Positions 23,519 to 31,707 of a stretch of DNA of 64,000 bases are shown here, piece after piece (position 1 is the stretch's first letter; each line of letters starts with the position of its first letter). This stretch comes from Mycobacteriales bacterium. GTDB taxonomy: Bacteria > Actinomycetota > Actinomycetes > DATLTS01. Under the pieces are notes generated by a model. It made no database searches. It saw only the letters and a list, made by a program, of their open reading frames with translations, and had not been told where the DNA came from. A program made the position numbers and the translations under genes. Location of the stretch: NCBI GenBank assembly GCA_035533475.1, contig DATLTS010000025.1:124001-188000 (forward strand), written 5' to 3'.

Positions 23519-24754
23519 GTGAGCATCTCCGAGACCGTCGAGATCTCCGGTCACCTGATGGACACCGGAGTCCTGGCGCGCATCCTCGACGACGTCCTGG
23601 ACTACGGATGCGACTACACGATCGGACGACTCGACGTGGGCAAGACTCACGCCGACACGTCCTATGTCCGCGTCGAGCTCTCGGCCAGCTCGGAGGAGAC
23701 CCTGGCCCGACTGCTCATGCGTCTGCAAACCCATGGGGTCAATGCGGTCGACCCCGGCGAGGCCACCTGTTCCCCGGCGCCGCGGGACGGCGTGTTCCCC
23801 GACGACTTCTACTCGACGACGAACCTGGAAACCCTGGTCCGGGTCAACGGCCATTGGATCCAAGTGGAGTCCCCGGAGATGGACTGCGGACTCGTCGTGA
23901 CTGGCGGACGGGTGCACACGGTTCCGGTCAGCGATGTGCGGGAAGCCGACCAGATCGTCTGCGGCGCGCGCGGGGTCCGGGTGGTCCTGCCACCACGTGA
24001 ACACTCCGCCGTTGCGGACGACAGCTTCGAGTTCATGTCCTCGGCGATCTCCAGCGAGAAGCCCCAGGCGCTGCTCGTCCGGCAGATCGCCGACCAGATG
24101 CGCGACACGAAGAGCCAGGGCGGCCGGATCCTCTGGGTGGCTGGACCGGCCGTGGTGCACACCGGGGCGTCCCCGGCGATGGTCGCGCTCGTCGAGTCGG
24201 GTTACCTCGACGTGCTGTTCGCGGGCAACGCCCTCGCCACGCACGACATCGAGTCGGCGCTGTTCGGAACCTCGCTCGGCGTGGACCTGGCCAAAGGCAA
24301 GGGCGTCGAACACGGCCACGAACATCACATCCGCGCGATCAACACGATCCGACGCTGCGGATCGATCGCGGCCGCCGTCGAGTCGGGCGTGCTGACCAGC
24401 GGGGTGATGCACGCGGTCGTCCGCGCCGCCAAGCCGTTCGTCCTCGTCGGCTCGGTCCGCGACGACGGACCGCTACCGGACGTCTACACCGACGTCATCG
24501 CCGGCCAGCGGGCGATGCGCGCCCAGCTGCCAGGCGTCGGCTTCGCCCTCATGGTGGCCACGATGCTGCACTCGATTGCGACCGGCAACCTGCTCCCCGC
24601 GTCGGTCCCCCTGGTCTGCGTGGACATCAACCCGGCCACGGTGACGAAGCTCGCCGACCGCGGCTCCGCGCAGGCCGCCGGGATCGTTACGGACGTCGGT
24701 CTGTTCCTCGAGCAGCTGGCCCGGGAACTCGTAGCCGATTTCGGCGGTCGGTGA
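23519..24754 (+). CDS. TIGR00300-family protein (ornithine cyclodeaminase/arginine dihydrolase C-terminal type)
   Basis: A 411-residue protein of the LOR/SDH bifunctional conserved-domain family. The N-terminus ETVEISGHLMDTG and the central blocks VAGPAVVHTGASPAMV, GNALATHDIES and GTSLGVDLAKGKG are characteristic. Archaeal homologues are NAD-dependent ornithine cyclodeaminases and a cyanobacterial fusion acts in arginine breakdown, so ornithine-to-proline conversion is a reasonable guess. GTG 23519 directly follows the previous stop and gives the conserved N-terminus; GTG 23468 would overlap the upstream gene. Confidence 0.78.
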   Translation: MSISETVEISGHLMDTGVLARILDDVLDYGCDYTIGRLDVGKTHADTSYVRVELSASSEETLARLLMRLQTHGVNAVDPGEATCSPAPRDGVFPDDFYSTTNLETLVRVNGHWIQVESPEMDCGLVVTGGRVHTVPVSDVREADQIVCGARGVRVVLPPREHSAVADDSFEFMSSAISSEKPQALLVRQIADQMRDTKSQGGRILWVAGPAVVHTGASPAMVALVESGYLDVLFAGNALATHDIESALFGTSLGVDLAKGKGVEHGHEHHIRAINTIRRCGSIAAAVESGVLTSGVMHAVVRAAKPFVLVGSVRDDGPLPDVYTDVIAGQRAMRAQLPGVGFALMVATMLHSIATGNLLPASVPLVCVDINPATVTKLADRGSAQAAGIVTDVGLFLEQLARELVADFGGR

Positions 24755-24770
24755 CCGCGCTTTCGCGGTC
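24753..24770. terminator. Hairpin between convergent genes
   Basis: GACCGCG at 24753-24759 pairs perfectly with CGCGGTC at 24764-24770 across a CTTT loop. It sits in the 19-nt gap between two convergent genes and could end transcripts from both sides. There is no T-tract, which is usual in high-GC actinomycetes. Confidence 0.5.
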
Positions 24771-24773
24771 CGG

Positions 24774-25445
24774 TCAGCGCTGACGCAGTTCGGCGAGCAC
24801 CGGCAGGTGGTCGGTGGCCAGCTCGCGGCCCCCGATGACGGGGACCGAGCACGAGACGACCTCCACCCCAGGGTCGGCGAAGACCGCGTCGATCCGCCGG
24901 GTCGGGCGGCGCGCGCTCGACGTCTCGCCCGGCCCGGTGCCGGCGACCGCGTACGCGTCCTGGAGCCGTGCGGACAGGGCCGCCCAGGCCGGCTCGCCGG
25001 CCTCCTCGTTCACGTCACCCGCGAGGACGAGCGGTGTCGGGTGATCGGCCACGACGGCGAAGATCTCCGCGACGTGCCGGCGTCGTTCGACGGGGTCCAA
25101 GCCGAGGTGCATCGAGGCCACGGTCCAGGTGCCGCCATCGAGCTCGAGCACGCCGATCGCGAGCCCGCGCTGGTGCAGACCCTGTTGTCTGGGCAGGCGC
25201 AGGTCCCGGGTCCCCAGCACCCGGGTCCGCAGACTGGCCAGCAGCAGCACGCCTCCCGCGGTCCGGCCCCCGGTCACCACGAGCAGGCCGGACTCCCGGG
25301 CCAGCGCGGCGCACTTGGACCGCCAGCGCAGGAATCGCGGGGCTTCCTGGATGCAGACGACGTCGGGTTCGCAGGACCGGATGACCCGGGCCACGGCCTG
25401 CGGGTCGTCGCGGAGCGAGCGCACGTTGTAGCTGAGGACACGCAT
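24774..25445 (-). CDS. Endonuclease/exonuclease/phosphatase family protein
   Basis: Metal-dependent phosphoesterase-fold protein (223 aa). Motifs: LSYNVRSLRDD at the N-terminus, VCIQEAPR (metal-binding glutamate), SMHLGL, LAGDVNEEAGE and the C-terminal DHLPVLAEL (catalytic His-Asp context). It could act on nucleic acid, phosphoinositides or another phosphodiester; sequence does not say which. The ATG at 25445 is used; an in-frame TTG two codons earlier is less likely. It may be read with the downstream end of the glucokinase operon, 78 nt away. Confidence 0.8.
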   Translation of the reverse strand: MRVLSYNVRSLRDDPQAVARVIRSCEPDVVCIQEAPRFLRWRSKCAALARESGLLVVTGGRTAGGVLLLASLRTRVLGTRDLRLPRQQGLHQRGLAIGVLELDGGTWTVASMHLGLDPVERRRHVAEIFAVVADHPTPLVLAGDVNEEAGEPAWAALSARLQDAYAVAGTGPGETSSARRPTRRIDAVFADPGVEVVSCSVPVIGGRELATDHLPVLAELRQR

Positions 25446-25523
25446 CGTCAACGCCCTGCCGTCATCGCCGGGCCGGACCGGCCATCGAACGCCGCGCGCG
25501 CATCAGCCAGGGCGATCACGGCC

Positions 25524-26444
25524 CTATCCCCGACGCCGGGCGAGATCGGCCGCCCCGACGAGCCCCGCCTCGGTCCCCAATTCGGCCGCGCAGATCCGGG
25601 CCAACGGCCGGTGCCCGCTCCCGGTCAGTACCGACTCGAACGTCCGGCGTGCCGTCGCCAGAAGCAGCTCCCCGGCCTCGGCCACCCCGCCACCGATGAC
25701 GAAGCAGGTCGGGTCGAACGCGGCGGCCAGGTCCGCCAAGCCCTGGCCCAGCCATCGGCCGAGCTCGGTGACGCACTCGGTCGCGGTCGGGTCGCCTTCC
25801 AGGGCGGCCCGGGTGATCGCCGGGCCGCCCAGCGTCTCGAGATCCCCACCGGCGAGCTCGGTGATGTGCCGGGCGATGGCCTCGCGCAGCAGGGCCGGGC
25901 CACTGCAGTATTGCTCCCAGCAGCCCCGGTTGCCGCAGCCGCAGGGCCGGCCATCCGGGACGACCCGCAGGTGACCGAACTCCCCGGCGATGCCGAAGCC
26001 ACCGCGATAAAGACGCCCATCCCACACGACGCCCCCGCCGATTCCGGTGCCGATCGTCAACGCGAGCAGGCACGCCTCACCGCGTCCGGCGCCGAACCGG
26101 TATTCCCCCCAGGCCATCGCGTTCGCGTCGTTCTCGACCACCACCGGCAAGCCGACCCGGTCCCGGATGTTGTCCCGCAGCGGCTCGTCGCGCCAGGCGA
26201 GGTTGGGGGCGAACCGCACCGTCGAACGCTCGGCGTCGACGAACCCGGCGGCACCGATCCCCACCGCCTCGACCGCGTGTCCGGAACGCAGTTCGTCCAC
26301 GACCGAGGCGATCGTTATGACGATGTCTGACGGGGACAGGCTGGGCGTCGGGCGTCGCACCAGCGCCAGCACCGCTCCGGCGTCATCGACGACCCCGCCG
26401 GCCACCTTCGTGCCGCCGATGTCGATCCCGATGGTCAGAGCCAC
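25524..26444 (-). CDS. glk: ROK-family glucokinase
   Basis: Cytoplasmic ATP-dependent glucokinase (306 aa) making glucose 6-phosphate. It has the phosphate loop IGIDIGGTKVAGGVVD, the sugar-binding VVENDANAMAWGEYRFG, TIGTGIGGGVV, GEFGHLRVV and the ROK zinc signature CGCGNRGCWEQYCSG. Homologous to GlkA of Streptomyces, which also carries out glucose repression. The GTG at 26444 is inferred from the family start; no ribosome site is obvious, so it is probably translated by coupling with the 98-aa gene 7 nt upstream. Confidence 0.93.
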   Translation of the reverse strand: MALTIGIDIGGTKVAGGVVDDAGAVLALVRRPTPSLSPSDIVITIASVVDELRSGHAVEAVGIGAAGFVDAERSTVRFAPNLAWRDEPLRDNIRDRVGLPVVVENDANAMAWGEYRFGAGRGEACLLALTIGTGIGGGVVWDGRLYRGGFGIAGEFGHLRVVPDGRPCGCGNRGCWEQYCSGPALLREAIARHITELAGGDLETLGGPAITRAALEGDPTATECVTELGRWLGQGLADLAAAFDPTCFVIGGGVAEAGELLLATARRTFESVLTGSGHRPLARICAAELGTEAGLVGAADLARRRG

Positions 26445-26451
26445 GCGGCAA

Positions 26452-26748
26452 TCAACCGATGTCGATGCGCTCGACGCCGCGGCCAGAATGCGAAGCGGCG
26501 GCGTGCACCTCCAGGGCGCTCCGCAGGGCGGCTGTGATCGATTCGGCTGCGTCGAGCAGATACTCGAAAGTCTGGGGTTGCGCGCCGCGGACCGCCCCGA
26601 GGAGCAGGCAGACCGGGCAGAGCCGGCACTCCGGGGCACCGTTCGCGATCCGGTCGCAACCTTGGCCGGAAGTCGCCCCCCGGGCCCAGGTCTGAAGGGC
26701 CTCGATGAGGCGAACGGCCTCCTCCGCAAGCGTTCCGGTCTCGCTCAC
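26452..26748 (-). CDS. Conserved small cysteine-containing protein coupled to the ArsA-type ATPase
   Basis: A 98-residue protein beginning at GTG 26748 (VSETGTLAEEAVRLIEAL). The centre holds three closely spaced cysteines, PECRLCPVC, plus an earlier GCDR, suggesting metal binding. The rest is helical. The start overlaps the ATPase stop by one base (TAGTG), so translation is coupled. A similar small gene sits beside the ArsA-like ATPase gene in mycobacteria and streptomycetes, which points to a partner protein. Function unknown. Confidence 0.7.
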   Translation of the reverse strand: MSETGTLAEEAVRLIEALQTWARGATSGQGCDRIANGAPECRLCPVCLLLGAVRGAQPQTFEYLLDAAESITAALRSALEVHAAASHSGRGVERIDIG

Positions 26749-27938
26749 TATGGGGACGTCCACAACGACGGATCCGGCTGAAAGCGCACCCGCAGGTGCC
26801 CGTCGAGCATGGTCGCGCCAGTCACCAGGCACCTGCGCAGCGCGCTCGGCAGCGCAAACAGCCGGCGCCGGCCCCCCACCGTAATCACCAGGTCGTCGCC
26901 GCTGCGCGCGAGATCGACGTCGTCGCGGCCGGCGTGCGGCAGCTCGACGACCAGGTCGAACTCGTCACCGTCCCGCTCGACCCGCAGCGGCTCGGGTCCC
27001 CTCGGCAGGGCGAAGGCATCGGCGTCGCGGTAGGTCTCCGCGGCCATGGCCGCCAACTCCGGCAGGCCAACCGGCTCGGACCGCCGATAGGGAGTCCGGT
27101 AGATCGGCAGGGGGGCGAACGAGGCCGCCACCTCGGCGAGCTGCCCGGCCTGTGCGGCCACCCAACCGGCCCGCCACGGATCGGCACCGTCGTCGTCCGG
27201 GAACACCCGGTTGACGATGACCGCGTCCACCCGGTAGCCGTAGAGGCTCACGCTCGTCAACGTCCGTCGGGCCTCAGCGAGGACCACCGCCTCCGGCGTC
27301 AGGACCAGGCGAACCGACGCCGACGCCGGGTCGGTGAGCACCTGGCGGACCTCGCTCAGTTCCTGATGAAGCCGCTCGAGTGCCGCGAAGACGCGGTCCT
27401 GCGGGAGAGGAACCCCTGCCGCCCGGGTGAGAACCGGGCGAAGTGAGCGGAGCATCCGGCGCTGGACCGGGAAGACCCGCTCGACGTACCACGACAGCGC
27501 CTCCGGAAGAGCCAGCAACCTCAAGGTCTCGGCGGTGGGCGCGCAGTCGACGACGACCAAGTCCCAGATCCCGGATCGCACCTGGGCCCGGACTTCGAGC
27601 AGGGCGAGAACCTCGTCCGCGCCGGGAAGAACGGTGAGCTCCTCCGCCTCGATCGGGTCGACCCCCGCGGCGTCGAGCACAGTGCGCAGATAGGCCTGCA
27701 CCTCACGCCAGGCCTTCTCGAACCGGAGCTGGGTATCGACCTGCTGGCCGTACAGGCCGGTATCGAGCTCGGTGGGCTCCGGACCGAGCGGGCTGCCGAA
27801 CGCGTCGCCGAGCGAATGCGCCGGGTCGGTCGACAGCACCAGGGTCTTGCGCCCCCGCGCCGCGGCCAGCGTCGCGGTCGCGGCCGCGGTCGTGGTCTTC
27901 CCCACGCCACCTTTGCCGGTGAAGAGGACGACGCGCAC
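26748..27938 (-). CDS. ArsA-family ATPase with C-terminal HSP20-like domain
   Basis: P-loop ATPase (396 aa) of the ArsA/GET3 class. Walker A is FTGKGGVGKTT (K14), the switch region is STDPAHSLGDAFG and VVDCAPTAETLRLL contains the Walker B aspartate. The last 85 residues (from about PEPLRVERDGDEF) form a small beta-sandwich resembling alpha-crystallin/HSP20, typical of the single-ATPase bacterial ArsA homologues. No arsenic genes are nearby, so a chaperone-like role in delivering membrane proteins or cofactors is more likely than arsenite export. Leaderless promoter TAGCCT. Confidence 0.87.
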   Translation of the reverse strand: MRVVLFTGKGGVGKTTTAAATATLAAARGRKTLVLSTDPAHSLGDAFGSPLGPEPTELDTGLYGQQVDTQLRFEKAWREVQAYLRTVLDAAGVDPIEAEELTVLPGADEVLALLEVRAQVRSGIWDLVVVDCAPTAETLRLLALPEALSWYVERVFPVQRRMLRSLRPVLTRAAGVPLPQDRVFAALERLHQELSEVRQVLTDPASASVRLVLTPEAVVLAEARRTLTSVSLYGYRVDAVIVNRVFPDDDGADPWRAGWVAAQAGQLAEVAASFAPLPIYRTPYRRSEPVGLPELAAMAAETYRDADAFALPRGPEPLRVERDGDEFDLVVELPHAGRDDVDLARSGDDLVITVGGRRRLFALPSALRRCLVTGATMLDGHLRVRFQPDPSLWTSP

Positions 27939-27950
27939 CCGGAAAGGCTA
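27939..27950 (-). promoter_or_regulatory. -10 element of a leaderless promoter (ArsA-type ATPase)
   Basis: Minus-strand TAGCCT at 27950-27945, then 6 nt, then GTG at 27938. It probably also serves the 98-aa gene and glucokinase downstream. Confidence 0.55.
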
Positions 27951-27964
27951 CCGGCGGCGGCCGG

Positions 27965-28396
27965 TTACCTTTCCACCCGCTTCTTGAGGCCCTTGAGGGC
28001 GGTGTCCATGATGGTGCCCTGCGCCTTGCGCTTGATCAGACCGGGAATCGGCATGGAGGTCTCGATCTCCAGTTCGTACACCACCTCGGTGCGACCGCCG
28101 GCGCCGGTGGCGAGCCGGTAGCTGCCCTCCTGGTGTTTCTGCGCCTTGGCCTCGATCAGATGCCAGCTCACCCCGGACTCGTCCCAGTCGTAGGCCAGGG
28201 TGTACTCGTCCTTGATGATGCCGGCGTCGAGGCCGAAAGCGACCAGGGTGGCGCGGCCATCTTCGCCGGTCTCGAGAATCTGCGCGCGCTTGATGCCACC
28301 CGCCCACTGGGGATAGGCGTCGAAGTCCGCGATCACCGCCAGAACCTCGTCCCGCGTCGCGTCGATCGTGATGCTGGCAGTGGCCCGGTCGACCAT
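27965..28396 (-). CDS. SRPBCC-family protein (polyketide cyclase/START-like)
   Basis: A 143-residue START-fold protein: TASITIDATRDEVLAVIADFDAYPQW is the typical helix-grip N-terminus, and a long C-terminal helix ends LKKRVER. These proteins bind lipids or other hydrophobic ligands. The ATG at 28396 has a perfect AGGAGG 6 nt upstream and a -10 (TAGCCT) at 28430-28425. A homologue lies next to the ArsA-type ATPase and FadD15 genes in mycobacteria, so a role in lipid handling is plausible but unproven. Confidence 0.82.
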   Translation of the reverse strand: MVDRATASITIDATRDEVLAVIADFDAYPQWAGGIKRAQILETGEDGRATLVAFGLDAGIIKDEYTLAYDWDESGVSWHLIEAKAQKHQEGSYRLATGAGGRTEVVYELEIETSMPIPGLIKRKAQGTIMDTALKGLKKRVER

Positions 28397-28424
28397 CACA
28401 GACCTCCTCGATCTTCGAGGCCGC

Positions 28425-28430
28425 AGGCTA
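28425..28430 (-). promoter_or_regulatory. -10 element upstream of the SRPBCC gene
   Basis: Minus-strand TAGCCT, giving a transcript start near 28418 and a leader of about 22 nt that contains the AGGAGG site. Confidence 0.45.
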
Positions 28431-28465
28431 CCTCGCCGGCCTGGCTCCGACCGGGGCACGTTTGG

Positions 28466-29233
28466 CTACCACTGGAGCACGTACGGCGTGCCACGACCGC
28501 GGAAATGTCCGACGTTCACGCACTCGGTGCGACCGACCCGGGTTCGCCCGGCCAGTGGGTTGTGCACATGACCGAACAGCATGAATTCCGGCTGGCTTCG
28601 CCGAACCAGGGCTAGCAAGGCCGCGCTCCCCCGTTCCATCCGTCGGCCCACGACGTCGTAGAGCAACTCCGGGATAGCCGGCGGTATGTGGCTGCACAGC
28701 ACGTCCACATCGCCGATCGCCGCGACCTTCGCGTCGAAGACGTCCTCGTCGATCTCGTAGGGCGTCCGCATCGGCGTCCGCAGGCCGCCGCCGACGAACC
28801 CGAACCTCCGGCCCCCGATCTCGACGGCCTGCCCGTCGAGGACATGCAAGCCGTCACGAAGGAACCGCGGCCACATCGCCGGCACGTCCACGTTTCCGTA
28901 GGTCAGGTAGGTGGGTGTCGGGAGAACCTCGAAGAGCCGCTCGTACTGACGAAAGATCGCCTCCTCGATGACGCTCCCGCGGTCGGCACCGAAGCGGGCC
29001 CACAGGCCTGCGGAGAACGCCCGCGCATCTTCGAAGCGCCGCGCGGTGCGCAAGGCGATCAGGCGCGACGCGGCATCCGAGCCGAACAGGTCGGCGAAGA
29101 TGCCCTGGCGATGGTCGTCGTAGTCGAGGAACAGCACGAGGTCGCCGAGACACACCAGGGCATCCGCCCCGTCGCCGGCACGGGCCAGCGCCTCGACACT
29201 GCCGTGGACATCGGAAACGACGTGGAGCCGCAC
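28466..29233 (-). CDS. Metallophosphoesterase
   Basis: Calcineurin-like phosphoesterase (255 aa) with all five metal blocks: VVSDVHGS, CLGDLVLF, TYGNVDVP (GNxD variant of GNHD), CSHIPP and FGHVHNP. It therefore should bind two metals and hydrolyse a phosphomonoester or phosphodiester; the substrate is unknown. It is not fused to other domains. A leaderless -10 (TACCCT) is 7 nt upstream of the GTG at 29233. Confidence 0.83.
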   Translation of the reverse strand: MRLHVVSDVHGSVEALARAGDGADALVCLGDLVLFLDYDDHRQGIFADLFGSDAASRLIALRTARRFEDARAFSAGLWARFGADRGSVIEEAIFRQYERLFEVLPTPTYLTYGNVDVPAMWPRFLRDGLHVLDGQAVEIGGRRFGFVGGGLRTPMRTPYEIDEDVFDAKVAAIGDVDVLCSHIPPAIPELLYDVVGRRMERGSAALLALVRRSQPEFMLFGHVHNPLAGRTRVGRTECVNVGHFRGRGTPYVLQW

Positions 29234-29246
29234 CCGTTCGAGGGTA
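29234..29246 (-). promoter_or_regulatory. -10 element of a leaderless promoter (metallophosphoesterase)
   Basis: Minus-strand TACCCT at 29246-29241, then 7 nt, then GTG at 29233. Confidence 0.55.
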
Positions 29247-29266
29247 GTGGGCGGCGCCCGACCGGG

Positions 29267-29827
29267 TCAGACGACCGAGCCGACTATGTAGAACAGGGCC
29301 ACCAGCACAGCGGTGCAGCAGAGCATGCCGCCGATCATGAGCATGATCTTGTTGGCGTCGCTGATCCCACGCAGGTCCGGCAGCCGGCGCCCGCCGACCT
29401 GTACGTAGCCCGGCTCCATGGCAAGGAAGGGTCGAGCGCAGCCCGGGCAGACGTCGAGATCGAAGCTCACGAGCTCGCCACACCCGAGGCAGGGCCAGTT
29501 GGCCACCTCCGGCTCCGGCCCGGGCTCGAGGCCCGCGGCGCCTGTAGGGGCTGCCGGGGCTAGCGGGGCTGTCGGGGCTGCCGCGCTGCGGATTCGCGCG
29601 GTCGACTCGCCCGGCGTCGGGTCGAGCAGGGCAAGTGGGCCGGTCAACGGATCTATCGTCGCGAGCCCGGTCTCCGCGTTGCGCCCGGCTGGGTCGCCGC
29701 TGCCCAGCCCGGGCGAGGACGGCACGGTGACCAGGGCTGGTTGGCGCAGCACGGCGTAGCACAACGAACACCAGTCCGCCCCTTCGGGGACGGTGGCGGC
29801 GCAGCTCGGACAACGCTGGGTGCTCAC
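29267..29827 (-). CDS. Double zinc-ribbon membrane protein
   Basis: A 186-residue protein with two four-cysteine zinc ribbons: CPSCAATV...WCSLC near the N-terminus and CLGCGELV...CPGCARP near residue 120. Between them is a low-complexity Ala/Pro/Gly region. A C-terminal membrane helix (about 163-184, IMLMIGGMLCCTAVLVALF) anchors the chain with both ribbons in the cytoplasm. The GTG at 29827 follows GAGGAGA. No enzymatic domain; could be an adaptor. Divergent from the acyl-CoA ligase gene. Confidence 0.72.
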   Translation of the reverse strand: MSTQRCPSCAATVPEGADWCSLCYAVLRQPALVTVPSSPGLGSGDPAGRNAETGLATIDPLTGPLALLDPTPGESTARIRSAAAPTAPLAPAAPTGAAGLEPGPEPEVANWPCLGCGELVSFDLDVCPGCARPFLAMEPGYVQVGGRRLPDLRGISDANKIMLMIGGMLCCTAVLVALFYIVGSVV

Positions 29828-29878
29828 GGGTGTCTCCTCGGCAGATCCGGCCGGTCGCTGAAGAGTCGGCTGGTCGCG

Positions 29879-29884
29879 TACGAT
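29879..29884 (+). promoter_or_regulatory. -10 element upstream of the acyl-CoA ligase gene
   Basis: TACGAT, giving a start near 29891 and a short leader with GAGGAG at 29904-29909, 7 nt before GTG 29917. No recognisable -35 at 17 nt. Confidence 0.4.
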
Positions 29885-29916
29885 CCGCCGCATCCGGCTG
29901 CGCGAGGAGCTGACCA

Positions 29917-31707
29917 GTGGTCGAAGTATCGGTTCCGGTGACCATCAAGATCCCGGAAGACGCCAACCTGACCGATGCGGTGTTCCGCAACGCGGCGGAA
30001 CACCCCGATGCGGTGAGCTTCGCCCGCAAGGTGTCTGGGAGCTGGCAACCGATCAGCGCGAAGGACTTCGCCGAACAGGTGCGGAGCCTGGCGGCCGGGT
30101 TGATCGCGAGCGGTGTCCAACCGGGCGAACGCGTCGGCCTGATGTCCGCCACCCGATTCGAATGGACCCTGATCGACTACGCGATCTGGACAGCGGGCGC
30201 GGTCACCGTGCCGATCTACGAGACGTCCTCGGCGGAGCAGGTCCAGTGGATACTCTCGGACTCGGAGGCGACCGCCGTCTTTCTCGAGGGCGAATCCCAC
30301 CAGAAGACGTTCGCGTCGGTGTCTGCCTCCCTGCCGAACGTCGTCCGAACCTGGACCATCGAGGGCGGCGGCCTCGAGCAGCTGGTCGAGGGCGGAAAGT
30401 CGATCAGCTCGGCGGAGATCGACGAGCGCCGCCGCACGCTGAACGCGGCCAGCACCGCCACGATCATCTACACCTCTGGCACGACCGGACGCCCAAAGGG
30501 CTGCGAGCTGACCCACCGCAATTTCCTCTTCGACGCGACTACCACCACCGAAGGGCTCGACGAGTTGTTCGGCAGCGACGGCTCGACGCTGCTGTTTCTT
30601 CCCCTCGCTCATGTCTTCGCCCGAATCATCCAGGTCGGCTGCGTGGAGAACCGGGTCCGGATGGGTCATACCCACGACATCAAGAACCTGATGTCGGACT
30701 TCGCCTTGTTCAAGCCGACGTTCATTCTTTCGGTGCCCCGGGTCTTCGAGAAGGTCTACAACACCGCCAAGCAGAAGGCGCACGCCAGCGGCAAGGGCGC
30801 GATCTTCGATCGTGCTGAGCGGGTAGCGATCGCCTACAGCGAGGGGATCGAGCGCGGTGGCGCAGGGCCGCTGGTACGCGGTCAGCACGCACTTTTCGAT
30901 CGGCTCGTGTACAGCAAATTGCGCGAGGCCCTCGGTGGGCGGGTGGAATACGCGGTGTCCGGTGGCGCCCCGCTCGGCACCCGCCTCGGCCATTTCTTCC
31001 GAGGCATCGGGGTCACCGTTCTCGAGGGCTACGGGCTGACCGAGACCACCGCTGGAGCGACGCTCAACCTGCCGGACGCGATCAAGGTCGGCACGGTGGG
31101 ACGGCCGATCCCCGGGGCGTCGGTGCGGATCGCCGACGACGGGGAGATCCTGCTCAAGGGCGACAACGTGTTCACCGGTTACTGGCACAACGCGGATGCG
31201 ACCGGGGAGGCACTCGCCGACGGCTGGTTCCGTACCGGAGACCTCGGCGAACTCGACTCCGAAGGGTTCCTCACGATCACCGGGCGCAAGAAGGATCTGA
31301 TCGTCACCGCCGGTGGCAAGAACGTGGCCCCGGCTGTGCTCGAGGACCGCCTGCGAGCCCACCCGCTGATCAGCCAGGCGATGGTGGTCGGTGACCAGCG
31401 CCCGTTCATCGCCTGCCTGGTGACCATCGATGAAGAGGCATTGCCGGCGTGGAAGTCCCGGAATGGGAAGCCGGAGAGCGCAACCGTCTCCGACCTGGCG
31501 GACGACGAAGCGCTCCGCGCCGAAATCCAGGGTGCCATCGACGAGGCGAACAAGGCCGTGTCCCGGGCCGAGGCGATCCGCACCTTCCGGATCCTCGGTG
31601 TCGATTTCACCGAGGAGGGCGGTCAGCTCACCCCGAGCCTGAAGGTGAAACGCGCCGTTGTGACCAAGGAGTTCGCGGAGGACATCGAGGCGCTCTACAG
31701 CAGGTGA
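29917..31707 (+). CDS. fadD15: Long-chain fatty-acid-CoA ligase (FadD15-like)
   Basis: AMP-forming acyl-CoA synthetase (596 aa). The adenylation motif is IIYTSGTTGRPKGCELTH, followed by FLPLAHVFARI, the fatty-acid binding region VLEGYGLTETTAGATLN, the hinge GWFRTGDLGELDSEGFLTI and the catalytic lysine near TPSLKVKRAVV. Similar to mycobacterial FadD15, which lies in the same neighbourhood beside a SRPBCC gene. GAGGAG precedes the GTG by 7 nt. Its stop overlaps the sensor kinase start (GTGA), tying fatty-acid activation to a two-component system. Confidence 0.92.
   Translation: MVEVSVPVTIKIPEDANLTDAVFRNAAEHPDAVSFARKVSGSWQPISAKDFAEQVRSLAAGLIASGVQPGERVGLMSATRFEWTLIDYAIWTAGAVTVPIYETSSAEQVQWILSDSEATAVFLEGESHQKTFASVSASLPNVVRTWTIEGGGLEQLVEGGKSISSAEIDERRRTLNAASTATIIYTSGTTGRPKGCELTHRNFLFDATTTTEGLDELFGSDGSTLLFLPLAHVFARIIQVGCVENRVRMGHTHDIKNLMSDFALFKPTFILSVPRVFEKVYNTAKQKAHASGKGAIFDRAERVAIAYSEGIERGGAGPLVRGQHALFDRLVYSKLREALGGRVEYAVSGGAPLGTRLGHFFRGIGVTVLEGYGLTETTAGATLNLPDAIKVGTVGRPIPGASVRIADDGEILLKGDNVFTGYWHNADATGEALADGWFRTGDLGELDSEGFLTITGRKKDLIVTAGGKNVAPAVLEDRLRAHPLISQAMVVGDQRPFIACLVTIDEEALPAWKSRNGKPESATVSDLADDEALRAEIQGAIDEANKAVSRAEAIRTFRILGVDFTEEGGQLTPSLKVKRAVVTKEFAEDIEALYSR

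Noticed and set aside
26748-27938. Arsenite efflux ATPase (ArsA of an ars operon)
   Set aside because: No arsB, arsD or arsR nearby, only one ATPase half, and an HSP20-like tail typical of the non-arsenic bacterial homologues.
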